A DNA stretch of 64,000 nucleotides from an uncultured Planctomycetia bacterium (GTDB lineage: Bacteria > Planctomycetota > UBA1135 > GCA-002686595): NCBI GenBank assembly GCA_937952135.1, contig CALFYL010000407.1, positions 1 to 64,000 on the forward strand, written 5' to 3'. Of the stretch, positions 57,570-64,000 are shown piece after piece. Numbering within the stretch: the stretch's first letter is position 1; each line of letters opens with the position of its first letter. A program made the position numbers and the translations under genes. The notes beneath the pieces were generated by a model that saw only the letters and a list, made by a program, of their open reading frames with translations, had not been told where the DNA came from and did no database searches.

Positions 57570-57945
57570 GGAGGTTGGGCGAAGCGCCCGCGTGAGTGAG
57601 TGTGTGGAGGAGAGAAGAGCTGGCGACCCGAAGGGCCACCGTGGTGCCAAGCGCCGAGCGAGGGGGGCCGTTCCATGAAATATGGACCCGGTGGGCCCGG
57701 CGCGCCGGAAAGCAGCTCCGGCGAACGGAGTCGAGGACCTTCCGCGCATCGCCGCTCGGAAGGAACTTCTCGGCGGGGTAGGGTCCACCCGTGGCCGCGA
57801 GCCTCAAACGCTCCGCGGGCCCGTTGCGCGCCGCGCGCGTCCGACGCGGCGCTTGACGCCTACTACAGCTGTAGTAGGCTCGCGTCCGGCCGCTCGGCTC
57901 CAAGCGCCGCCTCCGCATTCCCGTCCACAACAAGAAACGCCGCCC
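57570..57945. other. 376-bp divergent intergenic region
   Basis: It separates the exoprotein at 56253 from the VOC gene at 57946. The main content is a promoter with a 20-bp palindrome at 57853-57880, about 65 bp before the VOC start. No gene is visible in the rest. Confidence 0.6.
57853..57880 (+). promoter_or_regulatory. Promoter with embedded 20-bp palindromic operator
   Basis: A -35-like TTGACG (57853-57858) is directly followed by the perfect palindrome CCTACTACAGCTGTAGTAGG (57859-57878), which contains TACAGCTGTA. A TAGGCT at 57875-57880 could be the -10 (16-nt spacing). The palindrome fills the spacer, as expected of a repressor site. TACAnnTGTA is the core recognised by BlaI/MecI/CopY-family repressors; no such gene is in this window, so the regulator is inferred. 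Confidence 0.65.
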
Positions 57946-58332
57946 ATGCAGCTCGGCAACTTCTCCGTGAGCCTCGCCGTCAAGGATCTCGCCGCGTCCC
58001 GCGCGTTCTACGAGAAGCTCGGCTTCCGGGCGGTCGCCGGCGATCCGGCGCAGAACTGGTTGATCCTGCAGAACGACACGGCCACGGTCGGGCTGTTCCA
58101 AGGCATGTTCGAGCGGAACACCCTCACGTTCAATCCCGGCTGGGACCGCTCGATGAACACGCTGCCGGACTTCGACGACGTGCGAGAGATCCAGCGCGCG
58201 CTGACGAGTCAGGGCCTGGCCGTGGCGCCCCGGCTCGACGAGTCCACGTCAGGTCCCGCGAGCTTGATGCTGTTCGACCCCGACGGAAACCCGGTCCTCG
58301 TCGACCAGCACGTGCCCGGCCCGAAGAAGTGA
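57946..58332 (+). CDS. VOC-superfamily (glyoxalase/dioxygenase-fold) protein
   Basis: A 128-residue small metalloprotein-fold protein. The N-terminal half begins MQLGNFSVSLAVKDLAASRAFYEKLGFRAV, the typical VOC pattern; the second half has PASLMLFDPDGNPVLVDQH. Small single-domain VOC proteins include glyoxalases, extradiol dioxygenases and drug-binding proteins; the substrate cannot be inferred. The start is the ATG at 57946; the upstream open frame has no homology. Its promoter contains a palindromic TACAnnTGTA operator, suggesting repressor control. It converges on the sigma factor gene, with a hairpin at 58329-58365. Confidence 0.85.
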   Translation: MQLGNFSVSLAVKDLAASRAFYEKLGFRAVAGDPAQNWLILQNDTATVGLFQGMFERNTLTFNPGWDRSMNTLPDFDDVREIQRALTSQGLAVAPRLDESTSGPASLMLFDPDGNPVLVDQHVPGPKK

Positions 58333-58365
58333 GCGAGCGCTCGCTCTGAGCGCCGCCTCGCTCAC
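58329..58365. terminator. Inverted repeat spanning convergent VOC and sigma stop codons
   Basis: GTGAGCGAG (58329-58337) pairs perfectly with CTCGCTCAC (58357-58365); both stop codons lie inside the arms. The left side also contains a perfect palindrome GAGCGAGCGCTCGCTC (58331-58346), giving an alternative fold. Probable bidirectional terminator. Confidence 0.5.
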
Positions 58366-58931
58366 GCGCGGGCGCGGCGCAAGTAGAGCGAGAGCCGCGT
58401 CAGCGCCTGGAACAGGCGTTTGCGCGACTGCGGTTCGGTGCAGCCGAGCCGTTCGGCGACGGCGGAGTGGCTCAGGTGCTCGAGGTGCACCCAGCGCACG
58501 ATGTCCTGGTCGGACTCGGTGAGCCGCTCCAAGGCGTGCGACAGCGACTCGAGCTCCTCGCGCAACATCGCATCGGCGCTCGGCGTGCCCACGCTCTCGG
58601 CGAGCCGCGCGAGCTCGTCGCGGCTCCACACCAGCCTCTCTCGTCCGACGCCCTCCTCCGCGCGCTTTCCCGCGCGGTAGAAACGCCGCCGGTCCATCAG
58701 CTTGTGGAGCGCGACCTGGAACAGCCACTGACGGAACGCCGCGTCGCCCTGGTAGCGATAGGCGCCGCGCGACTGCAGCACCTCGCGGCACACCGACTGC
58801 ACCAGATCGGCGCACGACTCGCGGCCCGCGAGCGCGGCGTCCATGTTGCGCCGCACGTAGGTGCGCAGCGACGGAAGGTGCTCTTCCAGAAGGTGCTCGA
58901 GCGGCGGTTCGCGATCTTCGGTTCGACGCAT
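58362..58931 (-). CDS. ECF-family sigma factor, divergent from a TPR kinase
   Basis: A 189-residue sigma factor. Region 2 includes LRTYVRRNMDAALAGRESCADLVQSVCREVLQSRGAYRY and FRQWLFQVALHKLMDRRRFY; region 4 is LESLSHALERLTESDQDIVRWVHLEHLSHSAVAERLGCTEPQSRKRLFQALTRL. This looks like a different ECF subgroup from the other two kinase-linked factors in the window. An alternative ATG at 59027 is directly preceded by a TATTCT -10-like hexamer, which leaves no room for a transcript start, so the ATG at 58931 is preferred. It is divergent from the kinase at 59122. Confidence 0.88.
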   Translation of the reverse strand: MRRTEDREPPLEHLLEEHLPSLRTYVRRNMDAALAGRESCADLVQSVCREVLQSRGAYRYQGDAAFRQWLFQVALHKLMDRRRFYRAGKRAEEGVGRERLVWSRDELARLAESVGTPSADAMLREELESLSHALERLTESDQDIVRWVHLEHLSHSAVAERLGCTEPQSRKRLFQALTRLSLYLRRARA

Positions 58932-59028
58932 GGGTTCCGGCGGCGAAGGGCGCGAGCCGACACTCGGAACGCGCGGGGGCCTACGGGCGCCCGCGGGGTC
59001 GGCGACGCCCCTCGCGGCGCCAAACATG

Positions 59029-59034
59029 AGAATA
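59029..59034 (-). promoter_or_regulatory. Candidate -10 TATTCT for the sigma factor gene
   Basis: Minus-strand TATTCT one base upstream of the alternative ATG at 59027. It is more likely a promoter for the gene starting at 58931. Confidence 0.4.
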
Positions 59035-59107
59035 CGCCATCCTTTCGGGACGGGCGGGACGCGACGGGACTTTGACGGGAGGCCGCCCCGGGGCGCGCCC
59101 GCGGGGG

Positions 59108-59113
59108 TACGGT
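59108..59113 (+). promoter_or_regulatory. Candidate -10 TACGGT for the kinase gene
   Basis: TACGGT ends 8 nt before the kinase ATG at 59122, implying a transcript with almost no leader. A GAGAG just before the ATG is a poor ribosome binding site. Confidence 0.4.
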
Positions 59114-59121
59114 TGTGAGAG

Positions 59122-62100
59122 ATGGCCGAGCGTCCCGATCCTGACCCCGAATCCGCGCCCAGGGACCCCCGCGAGCCCCCCGCCGGCCCCGCGCGAGCCC
59201 CGGGGAGCGCCGAGCGTTTCGGGGGGGATGCCGGGAAGCGATCTGGGGAATCTGGCGGGACGGCCGCCGGGCCCGGCCCCGGCGAGCGCGCTCGCTCGGA
59301 CACCTCCGGCGACGACGACCTCGGTCCGGAGCTCGAGATGTGCCTGGAAGCGCTCTCCGGCGGCGATTCGGGCGCGGTCGAGCGGCTGTGCGCGGCTCGC
59401 CCGGAGCGCGCCGACGAAATCCGCGAGCGCGTCGGGATGCTGCTGCAGATGAACCTGCTCCCGCGCGCGACGAACGCGCCGGAGTTCCCGGAGCGGCTGG
59501 CCGAGTTCCGCCTGCTGCGCCGCCTCGGCGGAGGCGGCATGGGGGTCGTGTACGAGGCCGAGCAGGAACCCCTGGGCCGCACGGTCGCGCTCAAACTGAT
59601 CCGGCCCGAGCACCTCTACTTCCCGCGCGCGCGCGAACGCTTCCGCCGCGAGACCGAAGCGGTCGCGCGCCTGGCGCACCCCGGCATCGTCGCCATCCAC
59701 ACCGTCGGCGAGGCGGCCGGCGTGCCCTACTTCGCGATGGAGCTCGTCGAGGGCGCCACGCTCGCGAGCGTGCTGCAGGCGCTCGAAGCGCGCGCGCCCG
59801 AATCCCTCACCGGCGCCGACCTGCGCGCGATCGTCGAGGCTTCGGGCTCGATCGCGGACGGCGGCGACGAAGCCGCGGAGTTGTTCGGCGCGGGCTGGGT
59901 CGAGGCGAGCGCGCGCATCGCGCTCGCGATGTGCGACGCGCTCGCCCACGCGCACGCGCGCGGCGTGCTCCACCGCGACATCAAGCCCTCGAACATCGCC
60001 GTCACGCCGCAGGGCCGCGTCGTGCTGCTCGACTTCGGCCTCGCGAGCTCGCAGGACGAGCTGCGGCTCACCGTGAGCGGCTCGGCGCTCGGCTCGGTGC
60101 TCTACATGGCGCCCGAGCAGGTCGCCGGCCGCACCGCGGACATCGACGCGCGCACCGACGTGTACGCGCTCGGCGTCACGCTGTACGAGCTGCTCACCTT
60201 GCGTCCCCCGTTCGGCGGCGACAACGCCGAACAGACGCGCGCCGCGATCCTCGACGGCCGTCCGCCGTCGCCGCGGCTGTACAACCGGCGCGTGGCGCGC
60301 GATCTCGAGGTCGTGTGCTTGAAGGCGATCGAGCGCGATTCGGCGCGCCGCTACGCGACGATGGCGGAGTTCGGGGCCGACCTGCGCGCGGTGCTCGAGC
60401 ACCGCCCGATCCGCGCCAAGCCGCCGGGTCGCCTGCTGCGGGCGTGGCGCTGGGCGCAGCGCCGGCCCGCGACCGTGGCGGCGCTCGGCAGCGCGAGCTT
60501 GCTCGTTCTCGGCCTTCCGAGCGGGCTGTACTGGCAACAGCGCGGCCACAGCCGCGAGCTCGAGCGTTCGCTGTCGGCCGAAGTCGATGCGCGGCGCGCG
60601 GCCGACGAAGCGAGCGTTCGCGAGGCGGAACAGCGCGCGAAAGCCGAGCTCGAAGCGCGCGAAGCCGAGCAGGTCTCGGCCTTCCTGGTCGAGCTGTTCG
60701 CGGCGTCGCACCCCAGCCGCAGCCGCGGAACGGAGCTCACGGCGCGCGAGCTGCTCGAACGCGGCCGCGAACGCGTCGAACGCGCGCTGATCGACCAGCC
60801 CGAGGTCGCGGCGCGCATGCTCGAGCGCATCGGCGAGTCGTACAGCGGATTGAACCTGTACGCCGAGGCGGTGGCGACGCTCGAACGCGCCGTCGAGCTG
60901 CGCGTGAGCTCGCTGGGCGATCGGGACCGCCGCACGGCCTTCGCGAAGCTCGCGCTCGGCAAGGCGCGCCGGCTCGCGGGGCTCGCGAGCTCGATCCCGG
61001 TGCTGCGCGAGGCGCTCGACACGCTGAAGGAACTCGGCGAGCTCGAGAGCGCGACGGGCGTCAATGCGCACCTCGAGCTCGCGGTCGCGCTGTCCGAGCG
61101 CGGGCGCGCCGCCCAAGCGCTCGAGTTGCTCGAGGAAGCGCGCGCGCTGGTCGACAAGCTGCCCGGAGACGCGCGCAAGTCGCGCTCGAACGTGCTGTCG
61201 GCGCTCGCGGTGACGCAGGCGACCTTGATGGATTACCCCGCGGCCGAACGTTCCGCGCGCGAGGCGCTCGAGCTCGGGACGGCCGTGCGCCCGGGTCTGC
61301 ATTCGGAGCGCCTGGGCGACCTCAACACGCTCGCGTCGGTGCTCGTGAACCAGGACGAACTCGACGAAGCGGGCGCGGTGTACGCGCGCCTGCTCGCGGA
61401 GGCGGGCGAGCTCTACGGACCGGACAGCGTCGCCACGGTGACCTTCGAGCTCAACCACGCGGTCGTGCTCGAGCGCCGCGGCGACTTCGCCGGCGCGGAA
61501 ACGGTCTACCGTCGCGCGCTGGCGTTCTTGCGCGAGAAACTGGGCCTGCAGCACCCGAACTGCGCGCGCGCGCTCTCGAATCTCGGCGTGGCGCTCGGTC
61601 TGCAGGGCCGGCACGACGAGGCGGTCGCGCTCTTCGAAAGCGCCGCGCAAGAGCTCTCCGACCGTCACGGTCCGCGCCACGGCATGGTGCGCTTCTGCCA
61701 GCACCGCGCGGGCGCCGCGCACGAGGCGTTGGGCGATTTCGAAGCCGCCGAACGTTGCTTCCGCGAAGCGCTCGCGGAACTCGGTCCGAGCGACGCGCCG
61801 CAACGGGGCTGGCTCGAGGTCTCGCTGGCGAGCCTGCTGCGACGCTCCGACGCGTCGCGCGAGGAAGCGCGCGCCATCGCGGCGCGCTGGGCCGACTCGG
61901 GCGACATCGAGATCGCGCTCGAGGCGCAGTTCGTCCTCGCGTCGACCGCGCTCGACGAAGGCCGCGAAGGCGAAGCGCTCGCGCACGTCGACGCGGGTTT
62001 CGCGCGCACGGAGGAGCGCGAGCCGCGCACGTGGGCCTGGCCGGCGCTGCGAGTGCTGCGCGGACGCATCGCGCTCGCCCAGGGCCGCGCGGCCGATGCT

Positions 62101-62259
62101 TGGGACGACATCGAGCGCGGCGCGCGCGGGTTGCGCGACCTGCTCGGTCCGGCGCACTTCGAGGTGCGCTCGACCTTCGCGTGGGCCGAGCAAGCGGCGG
62201 GCGAGGACGCGGCGCGCGCGGAGCGCTTGCGAACGCTCCAGAACACGGCGGCGCGCTGA
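59122..62259 (+). CDS. Transmembrane Ser/Thr kinase with TPR sensor region
   Basis: A 1045-residue eukaryotic-like kinase. A Pro/Gly-rich disordered start (about 1-65) and a helical segment (ELEMCLEALSGGDSGAVERL) precede the kinase domain (about 128-420): LGGGGMGVVYEAE glycine loop, VALK (Lys158), HRDIKPSN (about 284-291), LLDFGLAS and ALGSVLYMAPEQ. A membrane helix (about 451-475) is followed by a long series of TPR units (AERSAREALELG, AGAVYARLLAEAGELYG, AETVYRRALAFLREKLG, AERCFREALAELG). It pairs with the divergent ECF sigma gene, consistent with the kinase-linked ECF regulators known from Planctomycetes. Confidence 0.93.
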   Translation: MAERPDPDPESAPRDPREPPAGPARAPGSAERFGGDAGKRSGESGGTAAGPGPGERARSDTSGDDDLGPELEMCLEALSGGDSGAVERLCAARPERADEIRERVGMLLQMNLLPRATNAPEFPERLAEFRLLRRLGGGGMGVVYEAEQEPLGRTVALKLIRPEHLYFPRARERFRRETEAVARLAHPGIVAIHTVGEAAGVPYFAMELVEGATLASVLQALEARAPESLTGADLRAIVEASGSIADGGDEAAELFGAGWVEASARIALAMCDALAHAHARGVLHRDIKPSNIAVTPQGRVVLLDFGLASSQDELRLTVSGSALGSVLYMAPEQVAGRTADIDARTDVYALGVTLYELLTLRPPFGGDNAEQTRAAILDGRPPSPRLYNRRVARDLEVVCLKAIERDSARRYATMAEFGADLRAVLEHRPIRAKPPGRLLRAWRWAQRRPATVAALGSASLLVLGLPSGLYWQQRGHSRELERSLSAEVDARRAADEASVREAEQRAKAELEAREAEQVSAFLVELFAASHPSRSRGTELTARELLERGRERVERALIDQPEVAARMLERIGESYSGLNLYAEAVATLERAVELRVSSLGDRDRRTAFAKLALGKARRLAGLASSIPVLREALDTLKELGELESATGVNAHLELAVALSERGRAAQALELLEEARALVDKLPGDARKSRSNVLSALAVTQATLMDYPAAERSAREALELGTAVRPGLHSERLGDLNTLASVLVNQDELDEAGAVYARLLAEAGELYGPDSVATVTFELNHAVVLERRGDFAGAETVYRRALAFLREKLGLQHPNCARALSNLGVALGLQGRHDEAVALFESAAQELSDRHGPRHGMVRFCQHRAGAAHEALGDFEAAERCFREALAELGPSDAPQRGWLEVSLASLLRRSDASREEARAIAARWADSGDIEIALEAQFVLASTALDEGREGEALAHVDAGFARTEEREPRTWAWPALRVLRGRIALAQGRAADAWDDIERGARGLRDLLGPAHFEVRSTFAWAEQAAGEDAARAERLRTLQNTAAR

Positions 62260-62297
62260 GCCGAGAAAAACCCCGGCGCTCCCCACGCGGATACAGA

Positions 62298-62338
62298 GCC
62301 GCCCCGGTCCGCCGCTTTGCACGACGAAACGGGGCGGC
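62298..62338. terminator. Weak hairpin between convergent genes
   Basis: GCCGCCCCG (62298-62306) pairs with CGGGGCGGC (62330-62338) across a 23-nt loop. It sits between convergent genes, but the loop is long and there is no T-run. Confidence 0.35.
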
Positions 62339-62363
62339 GGGAGAAGACCCCTGCGCGACGCGG

Positions 62364-64000
62364 TTAGCGCTTTCGCAGCGAGTACAGCATCTCGGGCCCG
62401 AAGGTGTTGTCGTCGGAGGTGACGCGCACGAAGTACGAGCCCGCGGCGGGAGCGACGAACGACACCGACATCACCGGCTGGGCGTCGACGACGCTCTCGG
62501 TCGAGGCGTAGGTGCGCGAGATCGAGACCGAAGTCGCGAGCACCGCAACTCCGTCGGTGTCGAAGATCTCGAGCTTCGGCGCGAGGTCCGAGCCCCAGGT
62601 CGCGAATGACCAGAAGCCGTTGGACGCAGCGTTGGAGTTGCTGTCGGCGACGCACGAGATCGTCACCAGACGGTTCGCCTGCGCGCTGAAGGAGTACCAG
62701 TCTTCGTCGCCGCTCGCTCCGATCGCACCGGCCGCGAAGTTCGACAGATTGAACGCGCTCGCGTCGCCCGCTTCATCGTTCGGCTCGGCCTCGAAGGCGC
62801 TGCGCCGGTGGAGCCGCAACTCGACGGCGTAGTTGGTCGCGCCGACCGCCGCGTTCGAGCACAGCACGTGGTACGTCCCGTCCGCGGGGATCAGGGCGCT
62901 CGCGAGCCTCCAGCCCGACGCGTAGTGGAAGTCGATGGGCGTCGTTCCGTCGGGTCCGAGGAGTTCCAGGTCCACCTGCTCGAGCGCGTCGGAGCGATTG
63001 TCGGCGTCGAAGAGCTTGACGTACAGCGTGTCGCCCGCGAGCGCGTCGACCGAGTAGAAGTCGTCGTCGCCGTCGATCGTCTGAGCGTCGACCAGGTCGC
63101 CGAACTCCGTCGGCTGGGCCGAGGCCCAGACGTTGTTGCCTTCCGCTTCGGGCGTCGGCGTGCCGACCGCTCGCGTGCGCAAGTGCAGGAAGTACGGCGC
63201 GTCCCCATCGCCGCAGCACTCGTCGATGGCGACGAAGTACGTGCCGGGAGTGGCGAGCCAGAACTCGATGCCGGAGTCGTAGAAGTACGTGTCGTCGTTC
63301 TGCGCGAGGCTCGTCGTGCCGTCGGTGTCGAACAGCCGCATCGACGGGTCGTAGTACTCGTCGTCGGCCTGCCACACGCCGTTGCGGAACGCGACCAGCT
63401 CGAGGTCCACGAAGGTCGGCTCGGCGACCGTGAACGAGTAGTAGTCCGATTCGTCGTCGACGTGGAAGCCGTAGACCGTGCCGGGCGCGATCGCCTCGGC
63501 GTCGGTGTGGGCGTCGTTGACGCCGCTCACGCCAATGGCTTCGGTCTCGAGCTGCAGGCCGGGGATCGAGGCGTCGCTCACGACGATCGCGTACTCGCCG
63601 CCGACTTCGAGCGGGTCGGCGCCGCTCGCGCGGAGGTAGTACGTGCCCGTCGTCGGCGCGCGGAACATCGGGATGTCGAGGTCGTGCTGGCCCCAGTACC
63701 AGGTCGGGCCGCCCGCGGCGCCGGAGGGGTAGTGACCCATCAACTCGGTGACGCCGTCGGCGGCGAAGAGCTTGACCTGCGCGGTGTTGGCCGCTGCGTC
63801 CCAAGTCGCGTGGTCGAAGCGGGTGGCGAACATCTCGATTTGGACGATGTCGCCCGCGGCGAGCTGGATCGACCACCAGTCTTGATCGCCGGCGAGGGCG
63901 ACATCGCCGCCCGCGGGCCGGTTTCGACTGAGCGCGCGAGCCAGCGTGGCGTCGTCGTTCGGTTCGATCTCCGCCAGGAAGGTGAGCGGTGCGCTGCTGC
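62364..64000 (-). CDS. PPC-repeat secreted protein, 5' end outside the window
   Basis: At least 545 residues, cut by the right window edge. The first internal ATG is at 63833, but the same frame stays open to 64000 and reads as protein (AEIEPNDDATLARAL, then GDQDWWSIQLAAGDIVQIEM), so the true start lies beyond the window. Several bacterial pre-peptidase C-terminal (PPC) domains are visible, each opening with an E.N-type motif (EIEPNDD, EAEGNN, EAEPNDEAG) and containing D.DFYS or DEDWYSFSAQ strand pairs. These domains usually accompany secreted enzymes or surface proteins. No catalytic domain lies in the visible part. Confidence 0.85.
   Translation of the reverse strand, partial: SSAPLTFLAEIEPNDDATLARALSRNRPAGGDVALAGDQDWWSIQLAAGDIVQIEMFATRFDHATWDAAANTAQVKLFAADGVTELMGHYPSGAAGGPTWYWGQHDLDIPMFRAPTTGTYYLRASGADPLEVGGEYAIVVSDASIPGLQLETEAIGVSGVNDAHTDAEAIAPGTVYGFHVDDESDYYSFTVAEPTFVDLELVAFRNGVWQADDEYYDPSMRLFDTDGTTSLAQNDDTYFYDSGIEFWLATPGTYFVAIDECCGDGDAPYFLHLRTRAVGTPTPEAEGNNVWASAQPTEFGDLVDAQTIDGDDDFYSVDALAGDTLYVKLFDADNRSDALEQVDLELLGPDGTTPIDFHYASGWRLASALIPADGTYHVLCSNAAVGATNYAVELRLHRRSAFEAEPNDEAGDASAFNLSNFAAGAIGASGDEDWYSFSAQANRLVTISCVADSNSNAASNGFWSFATWGSDLAPKLEIFDTDGVAVLATSVSISRTYASTESVVDAQPVMSVSFVAPAAGSYFVRVTSDDNTFGPEMLYSLRKR

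Noticed and set aside
57600..57945. Open frames extending upstream of the VOC gene
   Set aside because: They cross the palindromic promoter and lack conserved content; VOC homology starts at the ATG 57946.
59027..59027. Longer start (ATG 59027) for the sigma factor at 58362
   Set aside because: A TATTCT -10-like hexamer sits one base upstream, leaving no space for a transcription start before the codon.

Overview
This is a GC-rich (about 70%) chromosomal window with about 38 protein-coding genes on both strands, short intergenic gaps, and no tRNA, rRNA, CRISPR array, transposase or phage gene that I can see. The gene set suggests a planctomycete, probably of the marine group with large secreted FG-GAP and lamin-G proteins. 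It contains three ECF sigma factor / transmembrane Ser-Thr kinase pairs, which comparative genomics links to Planctomycetes, plus many large exported beta-propeller proteins and a PAC2-family protein. This assignment is inference; no rRNA is present to confirm it.

Layout. 1-6 kb: rimO, a discoidin-like membrane protein, an ECF sigma factor overlapping a putative anti-sigma/thioredoxin fusion, and a zinc-ribbon thioredoxin. 6-17 kb: a 38-nt inverted repeat, mazG with a small membrane protein, a LamG/sugar-dehydrogenase/PKD exoprotein, a seven-repeat FG-GAP exoprotein, a glycosyltransferase plus sulfotransferase pair, and another exoprotein. 17-25 kb: a P2-type cation ATPase, a predicted lipoprotein vanadium-type haloperoxidase, a PAS/GAF/GGDEF/EAL regulator and a DMP19-like protein. 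25-32 kb: a kinase-sigma operon, a second seven-bladed FG-GAP protein, and an arylsulfotransferase-like protein with a (GAGP)n tail. 32-38 kb: a predicted outer-membrane beta-barrel followed by 7-heme and 11-heme lipoprotein cytochromes, the best candidate for an undescribed system (a porin-cytochrome electron conduit). 38-48 kb: PAC2 protein, class IV aminotransferase, M19 dipeptidase lipoprotein, and several secreted or anchored proteins, including a gluzincin and a TlpA-like protein. 48-64 kb: an ABC-F ATPase, two divergent ECF sigma/kinase pairs, a flavin reductase fused to a NapH-like 4Fe-4S membrane module, an exoprotein, a VOC protein behind a TACAnnTGTA palindrome, and a PPC-repeat exoprotein cut by the window edge.

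Cross-cutting patterns. Four secreted proteins share related C-terminal ends of the form RDP...LS.A....V.P. Three separate intergenic spacers carry four-copy tandem repeats with the same 13-bp period but different sequences. Many start codons without a Shine-Dalgarno sequence are preceded at 6-17 nt by a TAnnnT hexamer, suggesting leaderless or short-leader transcription. Several convergent gene pairs are separated by perfect or near-perfect hairpins, some built over both stop codons.
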